64,000 nucleotides of DNA from Tetrahymena elliotti 4EA (taxonomy: Eukaryota; Ciliophora; Oligohymenophorea; Hymenostomatida; Tetrahymenidae): NCBI GenBank assembly GCA_000231825.2, contig JH720330.1, positions 507,555-571,554 on the forward strand. Direction: 5' to 3'. The position numbers were made by a program, and so were the translations under genes. Each line of letters begins with the position of its first letter. Positions within the stretch are counted from its first letter, which is position 1. Positions 50,301 through 61,300 of the stretch are shown here, piece by piece. The notes beneath the pieces were generated by a model. That model was not told the origin of the DNA, did no database searches, and saw nothing but the letters and a program-made list of their open reading frames with translations.

Positions 50301-53300
50301 GAAAACACAAAATTAATAAAAAGGTATTTTGAATAATAGTTTTCTAGAAATGGAAGAGAAAAAATTTATGAGACAAATTAAAAAGAAATATTAGAAGAAT
50401 GCTTTTAGCCTATTTGCTAAGATTTTATTTACCACTCTAGATTTTTAATGCTTATAACTGATAATACAGATTAGGGAGTAGAATATGCAAAAACATAGCT
50501 CTAAAAGAATGGATTAAAATATCAAGTAAAAATATATTCAATCAATTCAAAAAAATTAAATTAAAATAATAAAATAAGGTCAAGTCTGGGAGTCATTTCT
50601 AAAAAGATTAATATGAAGATAAGACAAGAGAAATAGGTGCAATAAATGCAAGTATTGAGCAAGATTATAGTATTATTTCAGTCAACTAGGATTACATCTA
50701 TGCAGTTTACTATGATTATTTTACAATGAACTTCCAAAGAATAGGAGATAAATAATATTTTAGTTTGAATTATAAAGATATTTTTACAAGAATTTAAGTT
50801 CCTTAAAGTTGTATTTTTATTATCGTAACAACCAAAGATCAATATATGAAAATGGATCTTGCTTTGCTAAATAGATTTGAGAAGCACATATTTTCTCAAG
50901 AATATATTTTCTCAGAAAATGAAAAGAATGTCTTAGCAGATTTATTAAAAGAGTAAAATACTTTCAATTAATTTTAAAATAATTTTTTTTTAATTACAAA
51001 CAGATTCAATTAGATTAAATCCTAATTTAAAGGTGATGAAAATTTTTTAAGTTTTATTTAAGAATATTACATCTCTGGGTTAGTTTCAGTAGAGAAATAA
51101 ATGCTAAAGGACTAAGAAGATTTAAAATAAAAATGTTTAGATAAGATTGGTAACTTAGTCAAAAAATATGACATAGTTAGGCTTAGAAATATAGAAAAAA
51201 ATTAGTATTTCACTAACTGGAACAATAAAGATTATTTAGATAATTTGGTAAGTTTTGTTAAATATTTTGACAAAAAACAAAGGTTTTATTCAATAGTTTA
51301 TACTCTCTCATATCTTTATAAAGACTATCAGGTTCTCTTACAAAACTAAGGTTATGAAACATATTTAATAGATTTAGGCTTAATCAAATAAAGATCTGAG
51401 TTTTAATAATAAGTTGAAAATTATTTTAGTTATGAAAAATATAATCTTTTGATAGTTCAATTATCTTGCTTAGATCAAAATCCTTAAAATATCTATTATG
51501 TAAGATCTTATTTAGATGAACGCAAATAGTAAAACAATAAAGGCTCTTTAAAAAGCATCATAATCTTAATATAGCATTATGGCAGTGAGAGCTATAGGCT
51601 ACCTTTTTGTATGGAATGGAAATAATATTAAATTGACAATCTTTTGCCTTATGTTTACTAAGAATCGTCCTTATACTAGTACTAAAATCAAGAAAAAGAC
51701 TATATTAATTAGATTTTATGTTATAGAAAAATTCATTCTAAAAATGAAAGAGAAATACTTGAAGATAAAAAAGTATTTAAATACTTTGTTTAAAGATCAG
51801 GCTTTAGTTAAAAATTAGTGTGTAGATTAAGGTTTAGTGTTCTTCCTGATAAATAACAATTTTATAATTATTATTAAAAAACTAGTGAGAATTTACAAAA
51901 ATCTCTCTTGGATTAATACTCTTTTATATTCATAAATTTTTACAAATATCTTAAAGACTATTTAAAAGAATTTGGCAATTAGGATGATCAATGGTCTTAT
52001 AGGTATGACACCATAAAAGGTTTAAATTATGAAAAGCAAATGATTAATTATCTTAAGAATAGAGTAGAAAACATCATACTCACAATTCTTTCTTCATATG
52101 AAACATAAAATTTACTTTGTAATCTAGATAAAATAAACTAAAAAAATAGCTAAAAAGAAATATATAATAAGATATTATTAAAAATTTCAGAATAAGTTAC
52201 CCCGTAAGATAATAACGAATTGAAGTAAGTAAAATGCCTTCCATATACTGATATCAAATTTATTTTCTCAAATATAATTTATAATGTAATAGAAAATACT
52301 AAGCGTAAACAAATTATTGTATATGATACCGAATAATTTAAACAATACATAAATACTTAGCTAGAAAAATTTGAAAGCATTTTAGATATAAATTAAATCG
52401 AGTTATATTGCTAAGATTTTCTAGTTTACAAAGAAATCAATAAAGATGCTTATATGAAAAACGAAAAATTAGAGTACCAATCTTTTTGTGAAGTGATTTT
52501 ACAGTAGCTGATTAAGAAGAAAATTTTTAAAAAATATTATGAAATTCATGAATTATTTTGGAATTATGAAAAAATATTTATCGAAATGTTGGAGCTAATA
52601 TAAATTTTAAAAATACCTAAAAATGCAGCTAATTTGGCTAAATTTTTGGTTGAAAAAGATGTATTTTCAAAATCAAATCTATTAGAAAGTATTTCAGATT
52701 TTTATTTTTAGTGCTTGGAATAAATGGATAATCTCATTATTGACTATGTTGAAAAATTTGTTAAGCTCTTTCCTGAGTAACAGAAATCCTGGATTTTAAG
52801 ATTTAGAATCATAAATTAATGCTTTTAGTCTTATTTGAAGATAGACCCAACCATTAAATTAAAAGTAACTTTTGATATCAAAAAATTATTTTTGATTCTC
52901 ATTTTTTTTCTCTTTATTTTATTTCATGTTTTTTATCTAAAATAGGATATTTTGCCCATTTTTAAAACTATAGAATCAGAAAAAATTGAAACTGAGTTAA
53001 AAAGTAAGTTTTCTAAAAAAATTTACTTTTGTAAAATATTTGTTACTACTTTTGGAATCATACATACTTTTTATGAGAATTTAATAAGTTTTTGCTTCGA
53101 TAAGCTAATGAAATAAATTGCTAAAGTATTTGAAACAAAATAATCTGATATACTAATATAAGCTTATATTAATATAATTATTTTTAAATTCTTAAAATAA
53201 TTAAATTTAAATGAAGATACTTTTACAAATATTCTAAATAATAATTTCAATACAAAATCAATAGAAATACTTTCAGATATCCTTTAATCAAATAAAATTA

Positions 53301-56300
53301 AAAAAGAAGATTAGTTTTCTCAATTAATAATAAGAATAGGAGAAATGGCATTTTAAAAATCAGATTTTTTATATTGTCTAGATCCTTAGATAATTATTTC
53401 TAATTTTAAAAAATTTTAAACAAATGAGGAATCTACTGTATAATTTATCTTTAGTTCAATCTACTTTAGAATAGTGGCAATAGTAATATTTTTCACAATT
53501 TATTTTGACATTTAATTTTTTTTAAAATAGGAAATAGCTTCCAATATATAAGAAGGATTTCTAAAAAATACTTTAAAAATAAATAAATTTAAAAATGAAA
53601 TTCACATTTCAAATTTTTTAAAATAATTAAGTGATTAGCAAGATAAAATACAACTAAACTAATAATATATACAAATTTATCTATTGAAGTTGATAAATCA
53701 TGAAAATTCTAACTTCTTTAAGTAAATTTAAGACAGCCATGAAAAATCAAAAATATAAGAATATCGTTTTATTGAAAATATTTATTCAAAAATTGAAAAA
53801 AATATTTTAAATCCATACCAGTTTCCGTGGGTTATAGATAGAGTTTTAACTGTTGAAAATATAGCAGAAAATATGTAAGTTAAATAATATTTATTCATTA
53901 TTTTAATTTATATTTAAAAAATAGAAAAAAAAGTTCAAATGACCCTTCAAAATAATTTTTATTATTATTGACATCAAAACTAATAAATTTAAATACTACT
54001 TTGGACTAGAAATAAAATAAGATATTAACCAAAGTATTAGATTTAAATTAATAATAAAGTTTAGCAAAATTTATTATTTACTTAGCATCTAAAACATTAG
54101 AAAAAGATTAAAAATTTTAACAACTTAAAGGAATAGAATCAAAAAGTTATACCTAAACAATTTACATTCCTTTTAATAGCTTATCTAAAGAATAAATTTA
54201 ATAAAATTAATTTAATTAAATACTCAATTGCCTAAAAATTACTGATAAGACAAGATAATACTAATGTTCTTGTGGAGAATTATATACTGTTGGCGAATGT
54301 GGTAATAATACCTAAATTATTAAATGCCCAACTTGTAAAAAAGATATTGGTGGTTTATCAGATAATAATCTTAATCAAGTATATTATCCATCTAGTATTT
54401 TAGAATAGAAAGGTTTTTCAATTTTATTCTTAGATGAAAAAAGCTTAAGTCCAAGGGGATTAGATCACTTAGCTTTCAGATTTGGAAATTTAATTATTTT
54501 TTGTTTAATATTTATATCAGAAGATTAATCATTATTAGATCAATAAAATTGTAAGTAAATGATTATTGATTTATGGAAAATGGTAAAAGATTTACTAAAA
54601 ATATCTGATGAATATTTACTTATTATGGCTATGGAACTTCTCGATTAGTTCTTAAAAATAAAATAAAAAAGTTTTAGTGATCAGAATAATAGAAATGAAT
54701 TTGAGTAGGAATTTAGTTAAATATGTATAAATTTCCCAAATTAGATAAAATCAATTAAAGATAAATTTGATAATTAAGTAAACGATTCTTAGTAAAAAAA
54801 GGATTTATAATTATTTTAGAGATTAATGAGAGATGAAAACTAAGGTGAATTTTGTAATACATTATAGTTTTTTTAAATACCTTCACAAAGTGATTTAGAA
54901 GGCCTTTACTTACAAAAATATAACAAGTATCAGTATATAATTTAGAATATAAAACAAATTTCTATTATTAAAAGTATTTATCCATTAATATACTTTTATA
55001 AAAAAATCCATCAATTTTTCTCAAATGTCTTGACATTAAAATAGCAGAATTATACTCTTTCAAAGATACTTGAAAATAAACCTTATCTCTTATAATATTA
55101 TGAAGAAAATGTTATTTCAAATTGGAACTAGGTACATATTTTTTATATTTTCTAATTTTACATTTTATTTTTTATTTAATATTAGCTATGCGATTTTTAT
55201 GAAAAAATTGAGATTGGATGCAAAGACTAACCTACCTTAAAAATTTAAAGTGCTGATAAAGTACTCTTTGATATGTTTATCATAGTTAAAAAGAAAAATT
55301 AAAATGAAGCTAGTTCAGGGGATCAGCTATTTTATTTTATCAAGAACACTATCTAAATTTAGAATGAAATTTTAAAATTATATTTACCTAATATAAAATA
55401 GTCAAAGAAAATATTTGAATTGTTTGATGATGATATGATTGACATATCATAAAGCAGTAATTTATAGAACTTAGTTTTCTATTAGAATCTGTAATTAGAT
55501 GTTAACAAAAAAATAATTAATGAGAATAATGACGAGATCTCAAAAATTTATTAAAATTTTGATTAAATTTAAAATAAATATTTAATTTAAGAGTTTGAAG
55601 AGGAAAACTTTTTCATTTTGAAAAAAGACATTAATAAATTAGGTATTATTTACAGCTCTGAAATATTATAAGACTTTAAGCAAGACAATTACAGACTAAA
55701 TTAAAACATGAAAGATTACTTCTTTAAAAAATGCTCACTTTAAGATTAATAATATGAAATAAGAGAACAACTTTTCTACCTTCATGATTTAATGAAAAAT
55801 ATGCCAAAAAATATTATCAAAGAATTTTTAAATAAAGATCTCTACTCTGAACTTGAAAAATTACATTTCATAATTTAGGAGCCTTATTTTTAACCATGTT
55901 TAAATCAATTTAAAGTTTTTCATATTTTTGATTTACTTGTTATTCTTGAAACAGCTTTGATGGATAATCTTGTTTAGCAATTAAATTAAAAATACAAAGT
56001 GGAACTTCCTAAGTAAGATTATGGAGATTTTATAAAATAATTTACCAATAATATTGCAAGTATTTAGAAATAAAATAAAGAAATAAAAATTTTAAATTAT
56101 GAAAAAGAAATAATTGATAAATCTCAAAAAGATTTAAAATTAATAATTGGAAGGTATATAATTAGAAATTTACTAAATTAAGATTTTGATAAGATTATTT
56201 TAGAATAAAATATTTTTGATTATATTTAAGAACTATCTGATGAATAATATTTAGAACCTCTTATTATGGCAGATAGAGATTTAATAGTATTTACAAATTT

Positions 56301-56547
56301 AAAAATTTAGCACAAATATATCTACAGTTTATATGAAAAACTCTCTTTAGATTCAAAAGAATTAGATGAAAAATTAAAAAAGTAGAGAGATTTGCTAAAA
56401 TAAAAAGAAGAAAGTAATAAAAATAACCACTAAGTCATAATATTTGACTTCAAAATGAACATGAAGCAGCTTTAAGGAAATTTGGAAGATGAAAATGAGT
56501 ATGATCATCAGTAAAATAAAATTTTATAAAACGATGATCTCGTATGA
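41387..56547 (+). CDS. Giant RNF213/mysterin-like AAA+ protein with RZ finger
   Basis: Exons: 41387-46319, 46377-about 47068, about 47119-48015, 48071-49615, 49676-49813, 49869-50525, 50579-52864, 52946-53874, 53925-55131 and 55186-56547; these sum to about 4,881 residues, near the size of RNF213. The intron at 47069-47118 is tentative, and a 48-base in-frame intron near 53474-53521 is possible. Three P-loops are seen: YSDEAGVGKS (residue about 1645), MGETGIGKT (about 2316, with Walker B IVIFFDEIN) and TGEPGTSKT (about 2649, with Walker B YVYFDEVGQAE). They match the RNF213 pattern of a weak AAA unit followed by two active ones, and are followed by the typical LALLNRFEKHIF segment. An RZ finger lies at about 4140. 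No RING-like Cys/His cluster was seen. RNF213 proteins are dynein-like AAA+ ubiquitin ligases of lipid droplets and innate defence; the role here is inferred. A Q/N-rich insert lies at 47350-47900. Confidence 0.88.
54259..54354 (+). other. RZ finger coding segment within the RNF213-like gene
   Basis: Encodes CSCGELYTVGECGNNTQ followed by CPTCKKDIGG. The Cys/Gly spacing fits the ZNFX1/RNF213 RZ-finger pattern C-x-CG-x2-Y-x2-G-x-CG...CP-x-C-x3-IGG. In RNF213 this finger is tied to ubiquitin transfer that does not need the RING. Only the fold assignment is read from the sequence; activity is inferred. Confidence 0.85.
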
Positions 56548-56769
56548 ACCTAATTAATTTTCTTCATATAATAAGCTTTTTTTATCTGTAGCTTCATGTT
56601 ATATATTCTATAGTATCAAAATGAATTTAATTTTTTAATCTTTAAATATCTATTTTTCTAAATTGCAATTTAGTATTTTTGTAATTTTTAGTCTCAATGA
56701 ACGATAGAGCGAGCGCTTTCAGACATTTTGTTGAAAATTTTTTTTATTCAAAAATATTTTTGAAGAAAT

Positions 56770-56774
56770 AAAAA
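56770..56774 (-). terminator. RNA polymerase III terminator of tRNA-Met copy 1
   Basis: A run of five T on the minus strand directly follows the 3' end of the tRNA gene. Confidence 0.75.
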
Positions 56775-56848
56775 TGCCTGCGGAGGGGATCGAACCCTCG
56801 GCCTCGAGATTATGAGACTCGCGCTCTAACCAACTGAGCTACACGGGC
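56775..56848 (-). tRNA. tRNA-Met (CAU), elongator, copy 1
   Basis: A 74-base cloverleaf on the minus strand. D stem GCTC/GAGC, anticodon loop CTCATAA with anticodon CAT, T arm GAGGG-TTCGATC-CCCTC, discriminator A. The TTCGATC loop and G1-C72 pair mark the elongator rather than the initiator. The acceptor stem GCCCGTG/CGCAGGC has a C4-A69 mismatch and a T6-G67 wobble. Identical to the two copies downstream. No intron. Confidence 0.96.
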
Positions 56849-56876
56849 TAATTATATGAATTTAAAATGCAATCAG

Positions 56877-56885
56877 CTAGGTTAG
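56877..56885 (-). promoter_or_regulatory. Conserved upstream element of tRNA-Met copy 1
   Basis: Reads CTAACCTAG on the minus strand, 29-37 bases before the mature 5' end. The same motif sits at the same distance before copies 2 and 3 although the bases between differ. Confidence 0.55.
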
Positions 56886-56986
56886 CAAGTAAAATTTTTT
56901 ATTTCTTAAATAAATGATTTTTTGAATTATAATTATAATTAAATCACTAATTAATGAATACTTAAATATTTATTTATTTTTGATAG

Positions 56987-56994
56987 AAAAAAAA
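56987..56994 (-). terminator. RNA polymerase III terminator of tRNA-Met copy 2
   Basis: A run of eight T on the minus strand directly after the tRNA 3' end. Confidence 0.8.
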
Positions 56995-57068
56995 TGCCTG
57001 CGGAGGGGATCGAACCCTCGGCCTCGAGATTATGAGACTCGCGCTCTAACCAACTGAGCTACACGGGC
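56995..57068 (-). tRNA. tRNA-Met (CAU), elongator, copy 2
   Basis: Identical over all 74 bases to copy 1, including the C4-A69 mismatch. The flanks are not identical apart from the bases next to the 5' end and the upstream element. Confidence 0.96.
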
Positions 57069-57096
57069 TAATTATAAGAATATACAATAAAATGTC

Positions 57097-57105
57097 CTAG
57101 GTTAA
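57097..57105 (-). promoter_or_regulatory. Conserved upstream element of tRNA-Met copy 2
   Basis: Reads TTAACCTAG on the minus strand, 29-37 bases before the tRNA 5' end, as at the other two copies. Confidence 0.55.
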
Positions 57106-57400
57106 CTAATGAATTTTTTATCAAAAAACATAAAATAGATTATGATTTTACTCAATTTTTTTTTAAATTATTTGCAATTTTATTTTTTTATTTTTTATTT
57201 CCTTAAAAATTTTATTATTTAAGTTAATATCATACAAATTTTAAATGATGAGACTTAAAAACTCAAATTTTAGTAATTTATTTAGCTTTTAATATAAAAA
57301 CTAACTAATTTATGTAGAATTTAAAAATAATAAGATCATACCATACCAACTTAGATAAGCAGATTAAAATGGTTATTAAAATTTAATTTATATTCAAATT

Positions 57401-57408
57401 AAAAAAAA
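57401..57408 (-). terminator. RNA polymerase III terminator of tRNA-Met copy 3
   Basis: A run of eight T on the minus strand directly after the tRNA 3' end. Confidence 0.8.
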
Positions 57409-57482
57409 TGCCTGCGGAGGGGATCGAACCCTCGGCCTCGAGATTATGAGACTCGCGCTCTAACCAACTGAGCTACACGGGC
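57409..57482 (-). tRNA. tRNA-Met (CAU), elongator, copy 3
   Basis: Identical over all 74 bases to copies 1 and 2. The spacing to copy 2 (340 bases) is larger than that between copies 1 and 2 (146 bases). Confidence 0.96.
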
Positions 57483-57510
57483 TAATTATGAGTATAAGAC
57501 CTTCGTTGCA

Positions 57511-57519
57511 CTAGGTTAA
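57511..57519 (-). promoter_or_regulatory. Conserved upstream element of tRNA-Met copy 3
   Basis: Reads TTAACCTAG on the minus strand, 29-37 bases before the tRNA 5' end. Confidence 0.55.
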
Positions 57520-58334
57520 GAAATAGAGTTTCTTTTTTTATCATATAAAATATAAAGATTAATAATTATTTGTTTCATATTTTAATGAGAGTTAGGAGAT
57601 GAACCATTTTTATCAGAATTAATTTGAAAATGTTTAAATTATTAAAATTAATTTTTTAAAGTTAAAAGTTTTAAAATAAATATAATAAGACATTTTGATA
57701 ATAAATATATTGAAAAGTCATTTATTATTTTTAGGGTTTAAAATTTGGAAATAAAAATTGTATTTATTTAAAAATGAAAAGATATCAATATCAATATAAT
57801 ATGAAGAATTTATTTATTTATTCACTAATTAATTATTATTTTATGGTGTTGATAAAATCTTGTAAAACTGTCTTTATTTGTTTATTTTTTATAAATAATT
57901 CAAAAAGTTAATGTAAATTTAAGTATGTGTATTCACTTTTCTATATTCGATATTGATTCTTCATGCAAGATTATTGATAGAAACTTTAAAAATATTTAAT
58001 TATTAAATTAACAAAATTCAAAGAAAAACAAGAGGGAAATCTTTCATAGAAGCTTTTATTCATAATTTAAATATAAAAGTCCCTTTGAACATAGTCTTAG
58101 AGTAAAAAAGATTATAAAACCCAACCTTATTCATAAGTTCATTCTTTTTAAAGTAAAATGATTATTTTATTCTTTTTTCCCTTTATTTTTAGGCTTTTTT
58201 AGGTTAGAATATTTAAAAGTTTTTTTAGCCTAAAAAAAATTGTCAATAGCTTTGAACATCATTCTAAAGGAAAATTATTTATTCTTTCATTTTAAAAATT
58301 AATAGTTTTAGCAATCTGTTTTAATAAAATTTGA
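57520..58334. other. Divergent intergenic stretch between the tRNA cluster and the dynein gene
   Basis: AT-rich; no gene recognised. It must hold the dynein promoter. Confidence 0.5.
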
Positions 58335-61300
58335 ATGAGTGATAACGAAAATAATCATCAGCAAGATGATAATAATTAGGAATAAGTGGATTAAGATTAA
58401 TCTTAGAATGGCTAGGAAACCAACACCAATGGCAATTAAGCTAATGGAAATTAGGTAAATGGTAACTAAGCAAATGGAGAAGATAATGAAGCTAACAAAG
58501 AATAATACGAAGATGTAGAAGAAGAAGTTGAAGAAAATATTCCAGCAGAAGAGCTCGAAGAATTAAGAAAAGAAGCTGAAAAGAATGGAAAAGATCCTTC
58601 TGAAGTTTCTACTGTGAGAGTAGTTACAAAAATGGTAAAGAGATAAGTAGTTAAATAATAATCTCAAGACAATAATCAGCAAGATCAACAAAACAAAAGA
58701 GATGTTTAGTAAATTTCCTAAGAAATAAGTAATACTTTCAAATCATAATTTCCATCCATACTTGGGTCAATAATTTTTCAACACCCTAAGCGTTTTTTTC
58801 TTATTTGAGATAAAAACAAGTTATGAAACTAACAATCTCATAACTTAAAATTTTTTTAATGTTAGTGACATTTAAATTTCTTAGCAAATTAGGGTAACAA
58901 ATAACTAGCTTTGGTGCTAAAATATATGAAAAATCTATTACAATTTAAAGAAAAATTTTATAGAGATACTCTTAATAAAGAAAATTAAAAAATCACTCTG
59001 TTTTCTAAATAAAATTAATAACAAAATATCAGTAAAAATACAACTTACATCATAAATTATAAAACAACTAAGATTTGCTTTCTTCTTCTAATTAAAATAA
59101 TAATTTAAGAAGAAAAAAAAAACTTTATTAAAAATAATCAAATATCTAAATGAATCTTTATTTTATTTAAAATAATTTTTATTATTATTATTTTTTTTTG
59201 AGAAAAATTGCTTAATATTTTGTTTTGATAAATAGGAGAAAAGATTAGCTGGATTATGGAATAATTAGAAAAAGGTTTAAATGCCTTTGATGAAAAGCTG
59301 TGGAATGAAGAACTTGATTACTAAATCAATTAATTCTTTGGAGATGTTCAGAATAAGTAACATACAAATTATAATTTTAATTATTAAATAAGAAAAAATT
59401 TTTAAATTTAGGAATATTTATTTCTGGGTTGAAAAGGATGGGCTCAAGTATAGTTTTGTTGATCCTCCAATTCTGACCGAAGAATCTTATGATCCTGATT
59501 TCTACTTCTTCACTAAGTATCAAAATGAGCATATTGTCAGTTTTGAAGTTGATAGTATTGAGGACTTTATTACCCATGGATCAGTTTAGCAAAATCATAT
59601 CTAGAGTCTTCTTAAATTAATGGATGATGTTTACAATCCTTAGATTTACACTGACACTGCTTGGCCAGAAAATGTTAAGAAGGAATTCATTGCTTAACTA
59701 CACAAAGTAATTAAATTTTTTTATTTCTATCTATTTAATGGTTCTTATTTTTTCTCAGTTCATGGCTACTCTTACTGAAGCATCCTAGTAAAATGAAGGC
59801 TATACCAAGCTTTATATCCCTAAGGAAGATCTCAGTGATACTTAAGCTACATCTTTAGATAAAGATTTGATTCAGAGATTGGAAACTACTTTAATTTATT
59901 GGTATAGATAAATTAAAGAAATTGTTAACAATCAAGACTCTCAACAAGATAACGAAAATGCAGGTCCTTAAGATGAAATTATCTATTGGAGAAGAAGAAA
60001 GAATAACTTATAAAACATTCAAAGATAATTAGTTAATCCTGATTTGCAGCGTATCATTCAAATATTGAAAATTGTAGATAGTTCTTATGTTCCTTCCTTT
60101 GAAGAGCTTACTAAAAATATTAACTCTGGATCTGTTGAAGCTGAAAATAACTTAGATTTCTTAAATTCTCTTTTTGATTCTTGTCGTCAACTTGAAAAAG
60201 CCACTCCTCGTGAAATTCCTTCTATCCTCCCTTCTCTTTTAAATAGAGTTCGTATGATTTGGGAACATTCTGACTACTATAATTCTCAAGAACGTATTTC
60301 TGGCTTATTACACAAAATTTCTAACGAAATTATAAAGCGTTGCAAGTCTTAAATTAATATTTCAGATATGTTAGATGGAGATGTTGAGAAATGTATTTAA
60401 GATCTTAAAGACTCTATTGAGTGTGGTAAAAAGTGGAAAAAAATCTATGAACGCACATCTGCTTTGATAAACAAGAAAAGAAAGGAAAATGCTTCAAAGA
60501 GAGCTTGGGATTTCAACCATAACTCTATTTTTGCTCAAATGGAAGCATTTGTTTAAAGATGTTCTGAACTTACTGAAATTTGTGAAGGTCAATTGTAATT
60601 CGCTGCTAAAGGTTCTAATAGCTAAATTCCATAATTTGGTGGTATATAATCAATTCTTAAATAAATTTTATTTTTTAATTATTTTAAAATTAATTAAAGG
60701 TTCAATTGGTCCTGAAATTGAAAATATTTTAGAAGAAATTAAAGAAAGCTTTAAAAAGCATATTGATAAGATCAGAGCCACTGATAAAGATAAAATTTTA
60801 GATGTTAAGGCTTCAAACTGGCATGATTTGTTTAATATGTTCAAGAATGGTATGAAAGATCTTGATATTATGTATCAAAATATTATTAATACTGGTTTTG
60901 AGTAGGTGTCTACAGTCTAATAAGGTGTTGAAATGCTTGAAGCTTTCGATTATTTAGCTAAGAGAGAAAGTATTAAAATGGCTGTTAAGAAGAAAGCCGC
61001 CGAAGTTATCAACATGTTTCTTTGTGAGTTAGATAAAGCTAAACTTGAATATGACAATATGAAGAAGAATATTAATTTGTTAAATTTCCCACTCCACCAT
61101 GGTAAATTCTCTGGTTAAGCGATTTGGGTTAGAGCTTTAATTCATAGAATCTAAAAGATGAAAGATTCTATTGACAGATTATTTTTCATTGATGAGGGAA
61201 CTAAAAGATTAGCTCAAGAAAAATACGAAGCCATTTTCCTTACTTTCAAGTAATTCATCATCAATGTTAAGTTCAAAGAGTGGAAAGAAGAAAACAAAGT

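Noticed and set aside
58335..58808. A separate small acidic gene of 157 residues
   Set aside because: A GTAATACT donor at 58729 joins in frame to the dynein exon at 59236 and gives a natural dynein N-terminus, so one gene is preferred, though not proven.
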